Origin: Eutreptiella sp. 'Long Island Sound 2002' | Taxonomy: Eukaryota > Euglenozoa > Euglenophyceae > Eutreptiales > Eutreptiaceae | DNA: 64,000 bases | Direction of reading: 5' to 3' | Assembly: GCA_964036045.1 (NCBI GenBank) | Contig: OZ038383.1 | Span: 5,659,930 to 5,723,929 of the forward strand | Shown: positions 50,046-64,000 of the stretch, piece by piece | Position numbering within the stretch: the stretch's first letter is position 1 | How the letters are laid out: each line of letters starts with the position of its first letter | Program-made: the position numbers and the translations under genes | The notes under the pieces: model-generated | Told to the model about the DNA's origin: nothing | Seen by the model: only the letters and a program-made list of their open reading frames with translations | The model's database searches: none

Positions 50046-53000
50046 GGTATCCATGGGAGGAAGTATCGCAAAAGTTTCCGACAGCATGAGACCCGTCTGA
50101 GACATTGCCAAATCCCCGAGAGGTACCAGCCCCCACCCGGGAAGTACCTTTGGAAACCAAATGATGGTGAAGCACGACGTGCCTCATCAAGTACATCCTA
50201 AAAACAATTCCTTTCGGTGCCGGAGCCAGTGTATCAGTTCTGTGGCATCCTGGGGAGGGCGAAAAAAGGAATTGTTGGGGCAGTCAGTGGCAACCCCGGA
50301 GGTGTCTATGTCTATGGCGCAGCCAGTGGGTCCGTTTTTTTCCCGTTTGTATGTGGCTGTTGCTTTTGCAAGTGGTTCAGTTGCTCAGTTGCACGAGAGC
50401 CGCGGTGGGAGGGGGGGCCGACGGTGTATTGGTGAGTCCATCAGCCAGCCAGGAGGTCCGTCGGGTGGTGTATGTCACGACAAACCCTGCTCATGGGCCT
50501 TTGGGCGACGTGCGTGCATGCCCCATCCGAATCTATTCCGGCCTTATGAGACTCCGCGCTTGGTCTTTCCACTTTCCATGTCGCATGATACGCATGGATC
50601 TGCTCCATATGCACTTGGATGCAGAGAATGAGTGCACACGAATGCATGGCCTTGCAGACCTGCCAGCAACAGCCCCACTGCTGCGCTTGGACCAATAGTC
50701 ACTCGATGCCTCATGATGGTTGTGTCAGGCATTGTTCAGTGCAGACCTGACTTTTGGTGGACCTTATGCAACCATTTGTCTGATACGCATGGGTTCAAGT
50801 GGACTAACTCCGCCATACGCACCCGTGTGCAAGGTGAACCCCAGTGAATCAGGTCATCCCACGGAAACTGCCCGAGAGTTTTGTTCACCCCATGCACTTT
50901 CTGCACAGCACGCATCCTTCCGAAAACCTGCCCCTTGCACTGTACCCCTGTACGCCTGCGGCCATCCACACGTGCATCAGAGCATGGCCTGCAGGGACTG
51001 AAAAAGCGCATTTGAGCATGGCCAGCAGCCGTGCATGTGCGTGTGTGGGGGCTTGGGGCTTCTAGCGCCCAAAACATCCCAAACCATCCCCCTCTCCGAA
51101 AATAAGCAGGAACCCAAAACTGGGCCAATGACGGAGGCTGTGTGTCGTTGCGGGCACACGTCTGGGCACCACACCAATACCTCGGCACATTCAGCACAAT
51201 GCTGTGCAGTATGCTGACCCCAGGGTGCGGTGCTGTGGTTGGATGGCCCCTTGGATAGCGCCGTTCGGGAGTGCTCAGGGCTGAAAGTCTGCATGGTGCG
51301 CCCCTGGCGTCGCGACGTTTGCTCAGTGGCAATGCCACTGGTGTCTGTCCCCCAAACCCCGTCCCCAGTTTTGGGGGGTTGCATATGGGACGCCCAGTCC
51401 CTAGCCCTCCACTGCCTGCATTCTTGCCCCTTTTGATTTCAGTGTTCCCAGGCCTACGCAGGGCTCTGGAGCGGAAGCTGAGAGGGCTGACGTGCGGCAA
51501 GGCAGACGGAAACACTTCGTCCGAAGGACATTGGGCGCAGGGACGTGACATCAGAACGGCGGCCGAGCAACACCTGTGCTGCAGTGCCTGGATCTCATGG
51601 GCATGGGATGTTGCAACCACACCTGAACACAGTGGCGGACAGAGCAGAACACCCTCTACGCAGGCAGTGTCTGCCACGAAGCTTGAGACCCTACCACAGA
51701 CCTCCCTGATGTCGCCTGGTGCGCTCCTGTTGGGCAACTGCCTCAGTCTTTGTCAACTTGCAAGTATGGGCTGCATGTCTGGGGGTCCCAAGGCTCAGCA
51801 GTTGAAGCCCCTCAAATGGAACTGATGGGTGTGTCTGTGAAATGCTCTCTCGAGTACTCCATGCATTTAGGGACTTCCACCACGGCAGCTACCCCCACCT
51901 TCATTCGCTTGGCGGGTGGTAATGCCTCTGTCGCTTTGTGCCTCTTAGCTTTGTACTGCATGAGCACCTTGCCATTTTCAAGTTTACCTCTCAGCTCCAC
52001 TCTCATCTACAAATCAGAACCGAATAAAAAATTACGGTACACACACCCTCTTTGGGGGCGTCCTGGCACAGCGCACGCACAGCGTACATGTGACAGGGAG
52101 AAATTGGGTTTTTTTTTTGCTACAATGGCAATATTCTTACCTCAGACAGAAAGATGTGGTGCTTGGTGTTGGTGTGGTGTTTGTTTGCTACTGCAGCATG
52201 CTGTGTACATTTTCTTCAAACCTGAACATATCCAACCTGGTTTTTAGGGTTTCAGTACCCCTTCGTGGAACATCAGGGTCCCTTCTGGGCGTCAGAATAC
52301 CAAGATGTTCGCTGCTACAGCTCAGGGCATCGCCGTCCTTGAAATTGTCAACATCCACAGGCATAAAGGTAATGTGAAGGGTTGTGGCAGATCTCGAACA
52401 TAGGCGTACAGATTTGCGGCATTCGAGCATGCATAAAGTGGTAGGCCAGTCCATATCCCTAACCGGAAAAGGGACCCAAATGTATCACCATATTTCGTAC
52501 TCGGAATCCAAATCCTAATTCCAGAGGAAACTATAGGAAAGGATGCACAAAAACACACAAAGGTGCACTAGAAATGAGGGCAAAGCATGCAAGCAACTCA
52601 TATAAATGCATAACAAGGCTCATTGTTACTGGTACTCGGCACTACCATGCAGCTTTGGTATGGTTCTGTACAAACTTTGTGCACGATGCATGCACAGCGC
52701 GCAAGACGCCCCCTTTATCTTGGACGAGCAACATCTGAGGCAAAAGCGGGCAGGTCCCCAATGCAAAAAAAAAAAAAGAGGAACGCCAGCCTGACACGTC
52801 AACAAAGTGGTAGTTGACAAATAACTGCTGTGGTCAACATGTGGTCAACAGCAATGGTGTTGGGCAATCATCTGGTGCCTCGGCTAAATGCATTGTATTG
52901 CAGAGGCCGACAGCATCGCTCCACAGTGCTGTCTGGTGCCAGGCAGGCGGCCCTTGGCGGATACGGGCCCACATTTTTGGGATCTGTGGAAAGGTGTCCC

Positions 53001-53134
53001 AAGCCCCTTGACCCACGGGGCCCAGCTCCGCAGACTCAGTTTTTCAGGGCTGGGTAAGAGGCAGGACCCCAGCGTCTGTACACAGGAGGAGGAGGAGGAG
53101 CAGGGGCGTGCAGAGGGCTGTAGTCGGGGCGGAC
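50046..53134. other. Region without an assigned gene
   Basis: A 333-codon minus frame (51737-50736) and overlapping + frames exist without recognisable motifs. A minus segment at about 52190-52330 (EHLGILTPRRDPDVPRRGTE) looks protein-like and could be a 5' exon of the glycosyltransferase-like gene, but the splice sites are ambiguous. Confidence 0.3.
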
Positions 53135-53282
53135 CTAGTGTGAAGTTGCATGGGAGTCTGCCTGGGACTGTGTCATTGCCAATGCGCAGGAAGGAGGTGC
53201 GGTTCACGGATGCTGTCCCATAGGGCAGAGTAGCAAGAAGGAGCAGGGCCGTGAGAAGCGGGGGGAGAGCCCATCTTGTCAT
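53135..53282 (-). CDS. Candidate first exon with signal peptide
   Basis: ATG at 53282 gives MTRWALPPLLTALLLLATLP then YGTASVNRTSFLRIGND: a basic residue, a Leu-rich core and a small-residue cleavage region, i.e. a classical secretory signal peptide, with an N-glycosylation sequon (NRT) after it. The donor is uncertain (CTAG|GTCCGC assumed). By strand and position it could begin the glycosyltransferase-like gene 4.4 kb downstream, or belong to another gene. Confidence 0.4.
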
Positions 53283-54489
53283 GAAACGACCATAGCGCAC
53301 GACGGCCTATGAAGCGGAGGCACACTGGCAAGTGGAGAACCCCGTGCCCCCAACATGTCCCTCATGATCTCCTCAGAATCTCCTGAAGATCTCCTTCAAA
53401 ATGCCTCAAGATATCAACATAACAACACAAGACCTCCTCAAGATCCGCTAAAACTCCCTCAATATGGCCCCCTAGATCGTCAATAAGGGCACAGATATAG
53501 ACATGGCTGTTCAGTTTGTTGTTCTGCCTGTACACAGGCGGCGATAATCTTCTAGAGTTCAACACATGCAGTGTGCGATAGTGGGTTTGCATCATTGACA
53601 CATGCACCAATTTGCCAAATAAATAAGCATAGAGCAATGTCCTTCTATGCCAGGGGGGGGGGGGGGGATAAATTCGCCCTAGATGGCCCTTTGGGAGCAC
53701 CCACCACCGTAGGTTGGGGTCTCCCCTCTGGACTGTCAATTTTTCCTACCCTTGTCCTTGTAATTAGAGGAAAATTATAGCTCTTCCGGCCTAACCACCA
53801 GTCAATCTACAGCTGCTTGGTCGGGCAAAACGGCTAAATCTCCGCGCCGTGTGCTTGATGTGCACGCACCACGTCACAAAGCAGGCTGTAAGGGGGTGCC
53901 TTCATCGCAATGCAACTATTTTGGCCTGCGGCCGCACTAAGGACCTGTAGTTTGCGCCATTTGTGGGATAAAGTACCCCTGAGGGGGTAGCCTTGTGGTG
54001 GCCCACTGCCACTCAAAAATGTTTGATGTGATGTTACAATGTTTGCCCTTTTGCAGCCACAGTGGACACTCATTTGGAGTGTTATGTGGCCATTTTTGCA
54101 TGCTCCCCGCTTTGGTTCGGATTGTATTGATACACACGCCACACATGTCACAAGGCAAAAGTAGTTAATCAATCATAAGCAATAAGCCATAGATCGAATG
54201 GGATTGTGGCAGCAACAATGTCCACAATATTATAATGTCCATATAATATTATGCTGACGCAACACCTGCGACCTAATACTTTGGCTGCACTGTGTTTCCT
54301 TGCTTCTTCATGGCTGTTTTATGTGTCTGACATGGTGTCTGAGTTTTTCCTTCTTCTGCGTGTTTTGTGTGTTGTATTGCAGTCATTCGGGCATATGGCA
54401 CTTTAAGCTTTGAGAATGAGCAAGAAGAATATACGTGGTCCAGTACGCTAGAGCCTTGGAGGAATGGGGATGCATTCACACGTCAGGTG

Positions 54490-54548
54490 CTGTTGACCCC
54501 TTTGACCCATGGTCGGAATCGATCCCACGACCCTTGGCTCAACCGCTG
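54490..54548 (-). mobile_element. tRNA-like SINE fragment
   Basis: The minus strand reads GCGGTTGAGCCAAGGGTCGT then GGGATCGATTCC. The GGTCGTGGGATCGATTCC core is shared with 30690-30706. Confidence 0.45.
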
Positions 54549-55309
54549 TGCATCGTTCTTCTTGACGGTCTGCCCTGCGAAAATGGAGAATCATGGGCTT
54601 GCACGTTGTCAGTCCTGTTGCACAGCACAAGAGTGAGGTATATGGTGCAAGATGTGCCCCCCCCCCCCCCAACCCACACACACATCCCAGTTTTTGCACA
54701 CATGGGGTTAAGCAGGGGCAACATGCTGCAACTGCTGGGGCCCTCATCCACATCAACCATGGTACCACTCCTACTGGCCTGGGGTGCCCAACATCACACG
54801 GAGGACGTTGTGGAGGTCACCAGCATTGCCGGCCTCATGGCATACATTTGGGCCAGCCAGCAAGCCAAACTACACTTTCACAGACGCCGGAATTGGCTCC
54901 CCCTTGCCTTCGGCGCTTCGGCCATGCTCCGCGATAGGAGGTTGTGATCTGTCGTCTGCCCCGTGACCCAAACTAGTATAAGGCAGAGCACGTAGGCATA
55001 CTGCAAACTGTCTCCCAACTGCAAAGGTGCCATTGCATCTGCCACCGGAAAGAAGCATCCCACAGATGCTACAAGCGCGTGAATCCCTGCTTCAAAAGAA
55101 CCAGTCACTCGAATGGACTCAAGGACACACTTGACACGTTTTCCAAGAATGATCAAAGGAGTTCTCCAAATAGCCCCACGTTCCCGTGCCCCACTTGGGA
55201 CATCATACGCCACGGCGGCCAGGTACTGCCACCGCACAAATTGTGAACACATGACCTCGTATCGGTGCACACAGGAACACCTACACCCCTGGTTTTCTCG
55301 GGGGCTGCT

Positions 55310-55745
55310 GCCGGCCAATGTGTGACCCCGAGGGGTGTGCAGCCGTTTTGGGTGTTGTAGGGGGGGGGGGGGGGACCCCTTCCCCCCCCCCCCTTTGTCG
55401 ACCCAAACCTAGGGGGTCGGCGGGTCGGGAGGTCAGCCACCGGGCTCCCTGGGGGGGCTCAGTGGGTACCCCAACATACATACCTCGAAATGATCCCCAT
55501 GACGCACTGATCATTTTGAACATACACAATTTGCCCATGAACTCAGGCTCCCATCAGCCAGGGTCCAACCCGGAGGTCGGGTCGGGGTCAAAATCCTTTT
55601 TTGTGCTTTCATCCATTTTTGATTTCTCCACAAAATTCTGAGTATTTTGAGGGGGCATTTTCGCACAGCGCCAATTATTGCACCGTTTATCCCGGGAATA
55701 CGCCTGAAAACCACCCACCTACAGAAGCATGCATGCTCAATTCCG
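55310..55745. repeat. Dispersed G-run repeat, long copy
   Basis: Same landmarks as 9150-9480: CCAATGTGTGACCCCGAGGG, a G15 run followed by a C11 run at 55361-55393, GGGGGTCGGCGGGTCGGG, GATCCCCATGACGCACTGAT, ATTTTGAACATACACAATTT and TCTGAGTATTTTGAGG. It then continues into the CGCACAGCGCCAATTATTGC block also seen at 47570. Confidence 0.8.
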
Positions 55746-55864
55746 AAACTGTGCAATTGAAGCGTGTCGTGTTCTCATCATCACATTTGTCCAAAAACAT
55801 GCATTGGACCCAATATATTTGGGTTCCATGTGTTACGGAACACATGAAAATGTACGAAGGGCTA

Positions 55865-56240
55865 CTCGGGAACCTCAATCGCACAAGTCTGTTCACGCAT
55901 GCAACCTGAACACAAGTAAAGGTCACATGTGGAGCATTCGGAGGTGTCCCTTTTGCCGCAAACTTGGCAAAGATAGGTATCATCATCATCCTCATCAACC
56001 TCGGGAGCCTCTTCCTCTGCCCAAATGGAAGAAGGGATGTGTTCCCACGGGCCATAGGGCTGATACCGTTTTTGTCTCCGCAACATAAATTGTGAAAAAT
56101 GGAGAAGGATGCGTGTGTTGGCATGCAAGTCTTGATGTGACCCCAGTCAAATGTTGCGAACCACTCTCCAAGACCAAAGGTGGGCAAACAAGTGTTCCAC
56201 CTTGTCCCCAACATTGAAATCCATGGTGAATGCAATAGAG
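55865..56240 (-). pseudogene. piggyBac-like transposase C-terminal remnant
   Basis: One frame reads FTMDFNVGDKVEHLFAHLWS and WRVVRNI, a TGA, then LLHFSQFMLRRQKRYQPYGP, an acidic stretch and a Cys-rich end CQVCGKRDTSECSTCDLYLC followed by SGC. The CxxC...C..C...LC..C spacing resembles the C-terminal zinc-ribbon of piggyBac transposases. The catalytic DDD part is absent. Tentative. Confidence 0.4.
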
Positions 56241-56454
56241 GGTCCGAGGACACAAGGGGCAAAATATGATGTCCCGCAGCAGACACCCTAAGAATGTATC
56301 ACCACAAACCCGGCTCAGGGTGCCCGTTTGCAAAGGTACACACAGGTAATGATGCTACAATTATGTACAATGCCAACAACACACTATGACAATGCTGCGT
56401 GGGTGCCCATGCCCATCATACACCCCAAAAACTAGGTACCAACAGTGGAAAATA

Positions 56455-56640
56455 GCCAACTTTTCGCACAGCGCGCGCACAGTGAACGGTGCGCCCCCTA
56501 AGTATACACACATAGGGTCAAATAAAAAAACTTCCACCTCCCGTATGCCTAAAACAAAACCTCCGGCGCCCACAAAATCTATTGTTCCGTGCAACCATTT
56601 TGGGGTCTGTTGGGGTCGGGTCCCAGCCGGGAGCAGGCCT
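56455..56640. repeat. Dispersed repeat, second half
   Basis: AACTTTTCGCACAGCGCGCG, ACATAGGGTCAAATAAAAAA, CCGTATGCCTAAAACAAAAC and CAACCATTTTGGGGTCTGTT match 9490-9595. It may be the far half of the copy starting at 55310, split by the piggyBac-like sequence. Confidence 0.7.
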
Positions 56641-58475
56641 CGTGCTGGGTTTGGACCCCAGTGAAGTACTGTACGATGCTGTGGCACAAATGGCTTTTTG
56701 GCTCACAAGTGTGGCAAAGCCACAGCCACTATGCTGGAGAGATGATCCCCCCAGGCACAATAGTCCCCAATGCCATTCACGGCACAACCTACGCATGCAC
56801 AGCCCTGTCCTTTCGCTCGCCCCCACCCCACCCCCTTGCACATGCATTCTCTTCCTCGCCACAGGCACAACTGCTTTTAGGTAACGGCCCACAGCACTGC
56901 GCCACAACCTCCGCATGGCCGAGGTCGCTGCAACCAGTGCTACACACCACCCTCCGCAGCTCCAAGGCAGCTCGTCACACAGGAGCGTGCCATTAAAAGG
57001 CTGTGCATGATGCCATCACCAGTGTTTTGGCGGACAGAGTCCCTACGAGCTCTGCAAAGCCCAACCCTTTCAACCGTGATGACTGGAGAGAGGCATCACA
57101 CCCTGTCTGAACACACACACACCGGTGTGCAGTGCTGGAGTGGCGACCACACGCCCCCTGTATTACCCTGCCCCCCGTGCTGCACCACATGTTGCAACCG
57201 CCCCTCCCGTCATTTTGAGGCTTAGTGAGCCCTGCGCCCCTCATTCTCCTCGCCTGCAGGTTCGCCTGGCCAGTGACGGCGGGGACACTTGTCTAAGCTG
57301 CAAATCCTGGGTGTCAACCTCCCCTGCCACAGCCTCCATGGGGTACCTCTTCTAACTCAAACTTTTCTGTACCTCCGGGCTGCAGCACCCTGCCTCTGCA
57401 TGTTGGCTGCCTGTTTGTCCGCCCCCCCCCCCTGCCCCCTGCGCAGGGCCCAGGGCCTCAGGATGGTCTACCGTGCCCCGAAACGATGTCATACTGCACC
57501 CTTGCCTTCCACTTCCCTGCAAGGGACACACCGAAGGAAAAAACTCGCCTTGTGCCGGGGCTGTCCTTCAGGAAAAGAAAGCGAAGGGTTCATAACGCCA
57601 ACAGAAAAGAACTTTCACAGGACGCTCTGTGCTTCATGGTCATGGGACCTTCTCTCCTGCAAAGGTTGGCCATTGGTGGTTGGCGGGTGGCGGTTGGTGG
57701 CGGTCGGTAGTTGGCGCTTGGTCGTTGGTGGGGGTGGGCAGTTGGCGGCTGGCGGTCGGTGGTCCCTGGGGCTGTCCGTTAGAAAAAAAAACAGGGTTCT
57801 CAACGGCAGCCCTGAATTGCGCCTCCTTCAGTCCCGATTCTATGGGGCAGGACTGTGTTGGAGGCAGTCGCCTACTGTCTGTCCAATGGCAATGCCCGTT
57901 GACTGGTCCACCATTTGATTGATGCTGCACCAACGACGTACAACGGCACCCATGCTACAGATGTGTGTCTTCGCAATGCCGGGTGCCACATGACGTGGAA
58001 TGAAAGCACAACAAAGAAAAGAAACAATAATAGAGATCAGAAGAATCCAGCAAATATCGAGGGCAAAGCACAGCTGCAAAAACACAAAAACGGATGGTTG
58101 ATCGATCACATGATGAGTCGCGAACAATGATGAATTGTCCAGAATGGTGCAAATAGTGCAACCATTCCTTCTGAGAAGGCTCAAAGACTGGGTCACAAGC
58201 TCAGAAGTGCAAGTGCATACGCGGGAAAGAAAAAAGCAGGGCTGCAGCGCCGCAAGGCACCTTGGCACCAAACGGACAGTAGGGCGCCAAGGGGCATTCT
58301 CGTGAGTGACTTCGGAATACGACGTGTCTGAAAATCAGCGATGATGTCAGCTCGAGAGTAATGCGCACGGCAGCAGCACAAGTCCACACAAAACCCGTCG
58401 GCTGCTGCCCCGATTGACTTGTGCCCCCTAAAAAAAAAAGCGGTGGGGCGTCCGACATCGCCTGCTATTTTCCGC
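56641..58475. other. Region without a supported gene
   Basis: Contains a short-period TTGGCGGnnGG repeat at 57660-57775 related to boxes at 19560 and 33765. No domain or splice-consistent exon seen. Confidence 0.4.
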
Positions 58476-58477
58476 TA

Positions 58478-59205
58478 CAGGGGTGCACTATGTCTTGAAA
58501 TACGGTGCTGCAATGCACAGTGCAAATGCCTCGAGGAAAAGACCCCCAGCTGCGCTGCAGCATTGCAGCGGCACAGACATTGAATCTGCGACAGTCATGG
58601 CTGGGTACATGAGCGGAAGACTTTGGTGGGAAAAAGCGAAGTCCTATTAAATTCCCAGCACAAAGCATCCATCGAATGACAAATGGACCATTCTACGAAC
58701 TTGCAGAAGTATATACAGTTCTTGAATGACGAAGACTATATGGTTGATAATAAAATCAGAGTGGTGCGAGGCATCTTGAATTGCAGTACCGCAAGGGGAG
58801 GTACTCTCGCGTGCTGCAGGCCGGGGGTAATTACCACCCTTACGACCCTAAAACACGAGAACCACAACAAGAAGCGAAAACGACTATTCCACAGCCGTTT
58901 CGGGTGCTTGTCCACCACAATGGTACCCGGGTGTGCATTGATCGGTTGACACCATCGCTCTCCCCAAAGGAGAGACTACGGACCCTGCTCCATGTGCAAA
59001 GAGTGGCAAGGGAGTCACTTAGGGGTCGAGCCATCCCAAAGGCACAGGGGAGTACCCCCCAAGGGGAAGGGGGTGCACTGTGCCTTGAAATACGGTGTGG
59101 GAATGCACAGTGCAAATGGCTGCGTCCACGAGCGGAGGACTTTGGTGGGAAAAGGCGAAGTTCTAAAAAGTTCCCAGTACAAAGCATCCGCGGAACGATG
59201 AACAA
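58478..59205. repeat. Direct duplication about 590 bp apart
   Basis: GGTGCACTATGTCTTGAAAT...GAATGC, GAGCGGAAGACTTTGGTGGG and CACAAAGCATCC at 58480-58670 recur at 59071-59190. Between them a + frame (58781-59248) reads protein-like RVLVHHNGTRVCIDRLTPSL then SPKERLRTLLHVQRVARESL; no family recognised. Possibly a transposon remnant. Confidence 0.6.
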
Positions 59206-59250
59206 AGGGGCTGTTGTGCGTCCTGCAGAGGCTGCCCCGCTCAGCTGAGC

Positions 59251-62379
<3,129 letters not shown>

Positions 62380-62429
62380 CTAGTTTGACACCTCAGCCCC
62401 ACTGTGCCTGGGTACTGCTGTTTGTTGGC

Positions 62430-62479
62430 GGTGAGGTGGGGGTTAAAAATCGACTTTTTCGATTTTTTAACCCCACCTC
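62430..62479. repeat. Perfect hairpin palindrome
   Basis: GAGGTGGGGGTTAAAAATCGA / CTTTT / TCGATTTTTTAACCCCACCTC: about 20 paired bases around a five-base loop, with one or two slipped bases (each half given in under 22 letters as stem ends GAGGTGGGGG and AACCCCACCTC). Confidence 0.85.
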
Positions 62480-62639
62480 TTTTCACCCTGAAATCATAAA
62501 ACACCTCCTAGAGGTTGTGAGATCAAAACCATGCAGGCCTGCACATATGGGAAAGCACCACATACCCCTCTTTTTGGGCCTATTCGCGTACTCTACCCCA
62601 ACTGGTTGAATTGTTGCTTTAACCCCTTGTAAAATCATT

Positions 62640-62840
62640 ACTTTGTGCAATAAAGTTGGTTGGCCTATAGCGACCATTGTGTGTTGATTCGGACCTGGGC
62701 CCCATTCCCCTTTCTTCTTCTATGTGGACCTCCAAAAGGCCGTTTTGGGCTTGTTTGCAAAACTTGGTTGGCCTATAGAGGCCACTGTGCATCCATTCAG
62801 ACTTAAATTCTCCACTTTTTTCTTCTTCATGGACCCTCGA
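62640..62840. repeat. Two-copy direct repeat of about 115 bp
   Basis: TTGGTTGGCCTATAG(C/A)G(A/G)CCA at 62650 and 62764, each followed about 50 bases on by TTCTTCTTC and a GGACC block. Between the AMT exon and the RNase H remnant; the remaining 62.8-63.7 kb shows nothing supportable. Confidence 0.7.
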
Positions 62841-63749
62841 GGCAATGATGGAGGTCTCAAATGTTATCTCCAACCTTCCGAGATCGGCCACCTTCTCGGA
62901 TCCCACCGGTGGGGATAGCCGTTTTTTGGCCGGCATGAGGTGGTTAGGAAATCGCGATTCTTGGGTGACCTCCGACAACCCCTCGGCACCTTAGGCTGTT
63001 GCTGGGTGATCATTTGGTGACAATGGAGATTCGTATAAACCCATGGGGAGCCATGATGCTGATGGATTTGATGGATGATTGCAAAATCAGCCACTTAGAG
63101 ATCCATTGCTCACGGCAAATTCTCTGAGAGGTGAGCTTGCTGAAAGCAATAGAATTTTTTCCACCTGAATTTTGTCATGGAACCCGACGGAGCCCCTGAG
63201 ACTGCAGCTGTCGAAATTGTCCAGCGGCCTACATCGTAAATTGATGGATTGATGGACCCCTGACGACCCCCTTCCTCAAGACCATCTTGCTATGTTGGTG
63301 TGCTAGTGGGCTAGGTTGGGTTCAAAGGCACTCACGCGGGACCTCTGGTAACCAGAAGTGGGTCACCACGTTGTTGGCCATCAAAAATGACGATGTAATT
63401 GGCCTACTCTGAGGTGCAAGTTTTCTTGGTGTGCACAGACAACCGGTATCTCCGAAGGAAATGTGTGTCCCGGCCACAGTCGGATCTACCACTCCACCCC
63501 CCCCATATCCCCGACCTCCTGCCTCCGGCACTTACCACTTACCACTCACATCGGTGCTGAATTCCAATGAATTCGACGCCGAACTCCTCACCTCCCGAGA
63601 CCGACGACTCACCGCACACCGACACCTCTTCACTGGATCGCCCAGTCTTCCCCTTCATCCGAGGACCTTTCCTCTAGCCCTAGGGCCTGACATTGTGGTT
63701 CTGTGTGCCGCCTCTTCGGCAGCGGCTGCGAATTATTTGGGTGCGCCTG

Positions 63750-64000
63750 TCATCCCTGTTCAGCCAGCTGATCTGCCCGAGCATTACCTTCCACCCCCAA
63801 ATGCGATGGCACCCAGTGGATCTGCAGTTCTGCACCCGTCCTCTCCCTTGACCATAGGATTTGCTCCCACAAGTCACGATGCCCCACCTTTCCACTCAAC
63901 GTGCGCCACCCATGGCGGAGCCACTTCGGAGACTACTCGACTATGCCTTTGTACACATACAACGAATCCATTACCACCACCAACCGCTCCCCCACTTTTC
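63750..64000 (-). pseudogene. Retroelement RNase H remnant, cut by window end
   Basis: The minus frame reads VVMDSLYVYKGIVE, a TAG, then SPKWLRHGWRTLSGKVGHRD, LWEQILWSRERTG and QIHWVPSHLGVEGNARADQL ending AEQG before a TGA at 63750-63752. DS, the WRT/RDLWE region and HWVPSH.GV.GN..AD are the core of RNase H1 domains found at the end of LINE or LTR polyproteins. TAG replaces an expected Trp codon (TGG). The 5' part lies outside the window. The opposite + frame is open too, but is a shadow. Confidence 0.75.

Noticed and set aside
50736-51737. 333-codon minus-strand ORF
   Set aside because: No domain, no repeatable composition signal, overlapped by equally long + frames.
63548-64000. Open + strand frame to the window edge with plausible-looking peptide
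   Set aside because: The opposite strand carries a clear RNase H motif series; the + frame is its shadow.

Overview
The window is nuclear DNA from a eukaryote with large introns and a repeat-rich genome, most likely a free-living, possibly photosynthetic protist. The evidence is split genes with GT-AG introns of 0.8 to 8 kb, a plant/algal-type AMT ammonium transporter, LINE and GIY-YIG retroelements, tRNA-derived SINE-like units, foldback elements, long (TG)n and (CA)n tracts, and many G or C runs of 10 to 15 bases. There are no bacterial-style operons and no rRNA, canonical tRNA or CRISPR array that I can see. I cannot name the species.

Layout: (1) 67-4863, minus: an intronless gene for a 1598-residue polyQ/polyA protein with zinc fingers, four copies of a winged-helix-like module and what looks like the C-terminal lobe of a terminal uridylyl/poly(A) polymerase without its catalytic core. 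(2) 9.8-11.3 kb, minus: a GC-rich type II membrane PC-esterase (GDSx...DGSHY) whose frame changes at least three times. (3) 13.7-18.5 kb: a satellite district with a 10-bp G-rich minisatellite of about 97 units, a 190-bp repeat, an AT-rich palindrome and (TG)n. (4) 20-34.5 kb, minus: a METTL24-like methyltransferase gene rebuilt from five exons. Its 8.2-kb intron holds a retroelement in the same orientation with a zinc-knuckle ORF, a GIY-YIG ORF and a reverse transcriptase. (5) 34.7-39.2 kb: transposase and RT remnants and foldback elements. (6) 41.7-48.9 kb, minus: a putative glycosyltransferase gene rebuilt from six exons, with a foldback element in one intron. (7) 49-58.5 kb: mostly dispersed repeats, a signal-peptide exon candidate and a piggyBac-like remnant. 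(8) 59.2-61.9 kb and beyond, minus: the last two exons of an AMT gene. (9) 63.75-64 kb, minus: an RNase H remnant.

All host genes I can support are on the minus strand. The METTL24-like, PC-esterase and glycosyltransferase-like genes have or may have N-terminal membrane anchors or signal peptides, so several products probably act in the secretory pathway. Exon joins were made by eye from splice sites, phase continuity and conserved motifs; no search or RNA evidence was available. Coding exons stand out as GC-rich islands. The long opposite-strand and low-complexity ORFs were treated as shadows.
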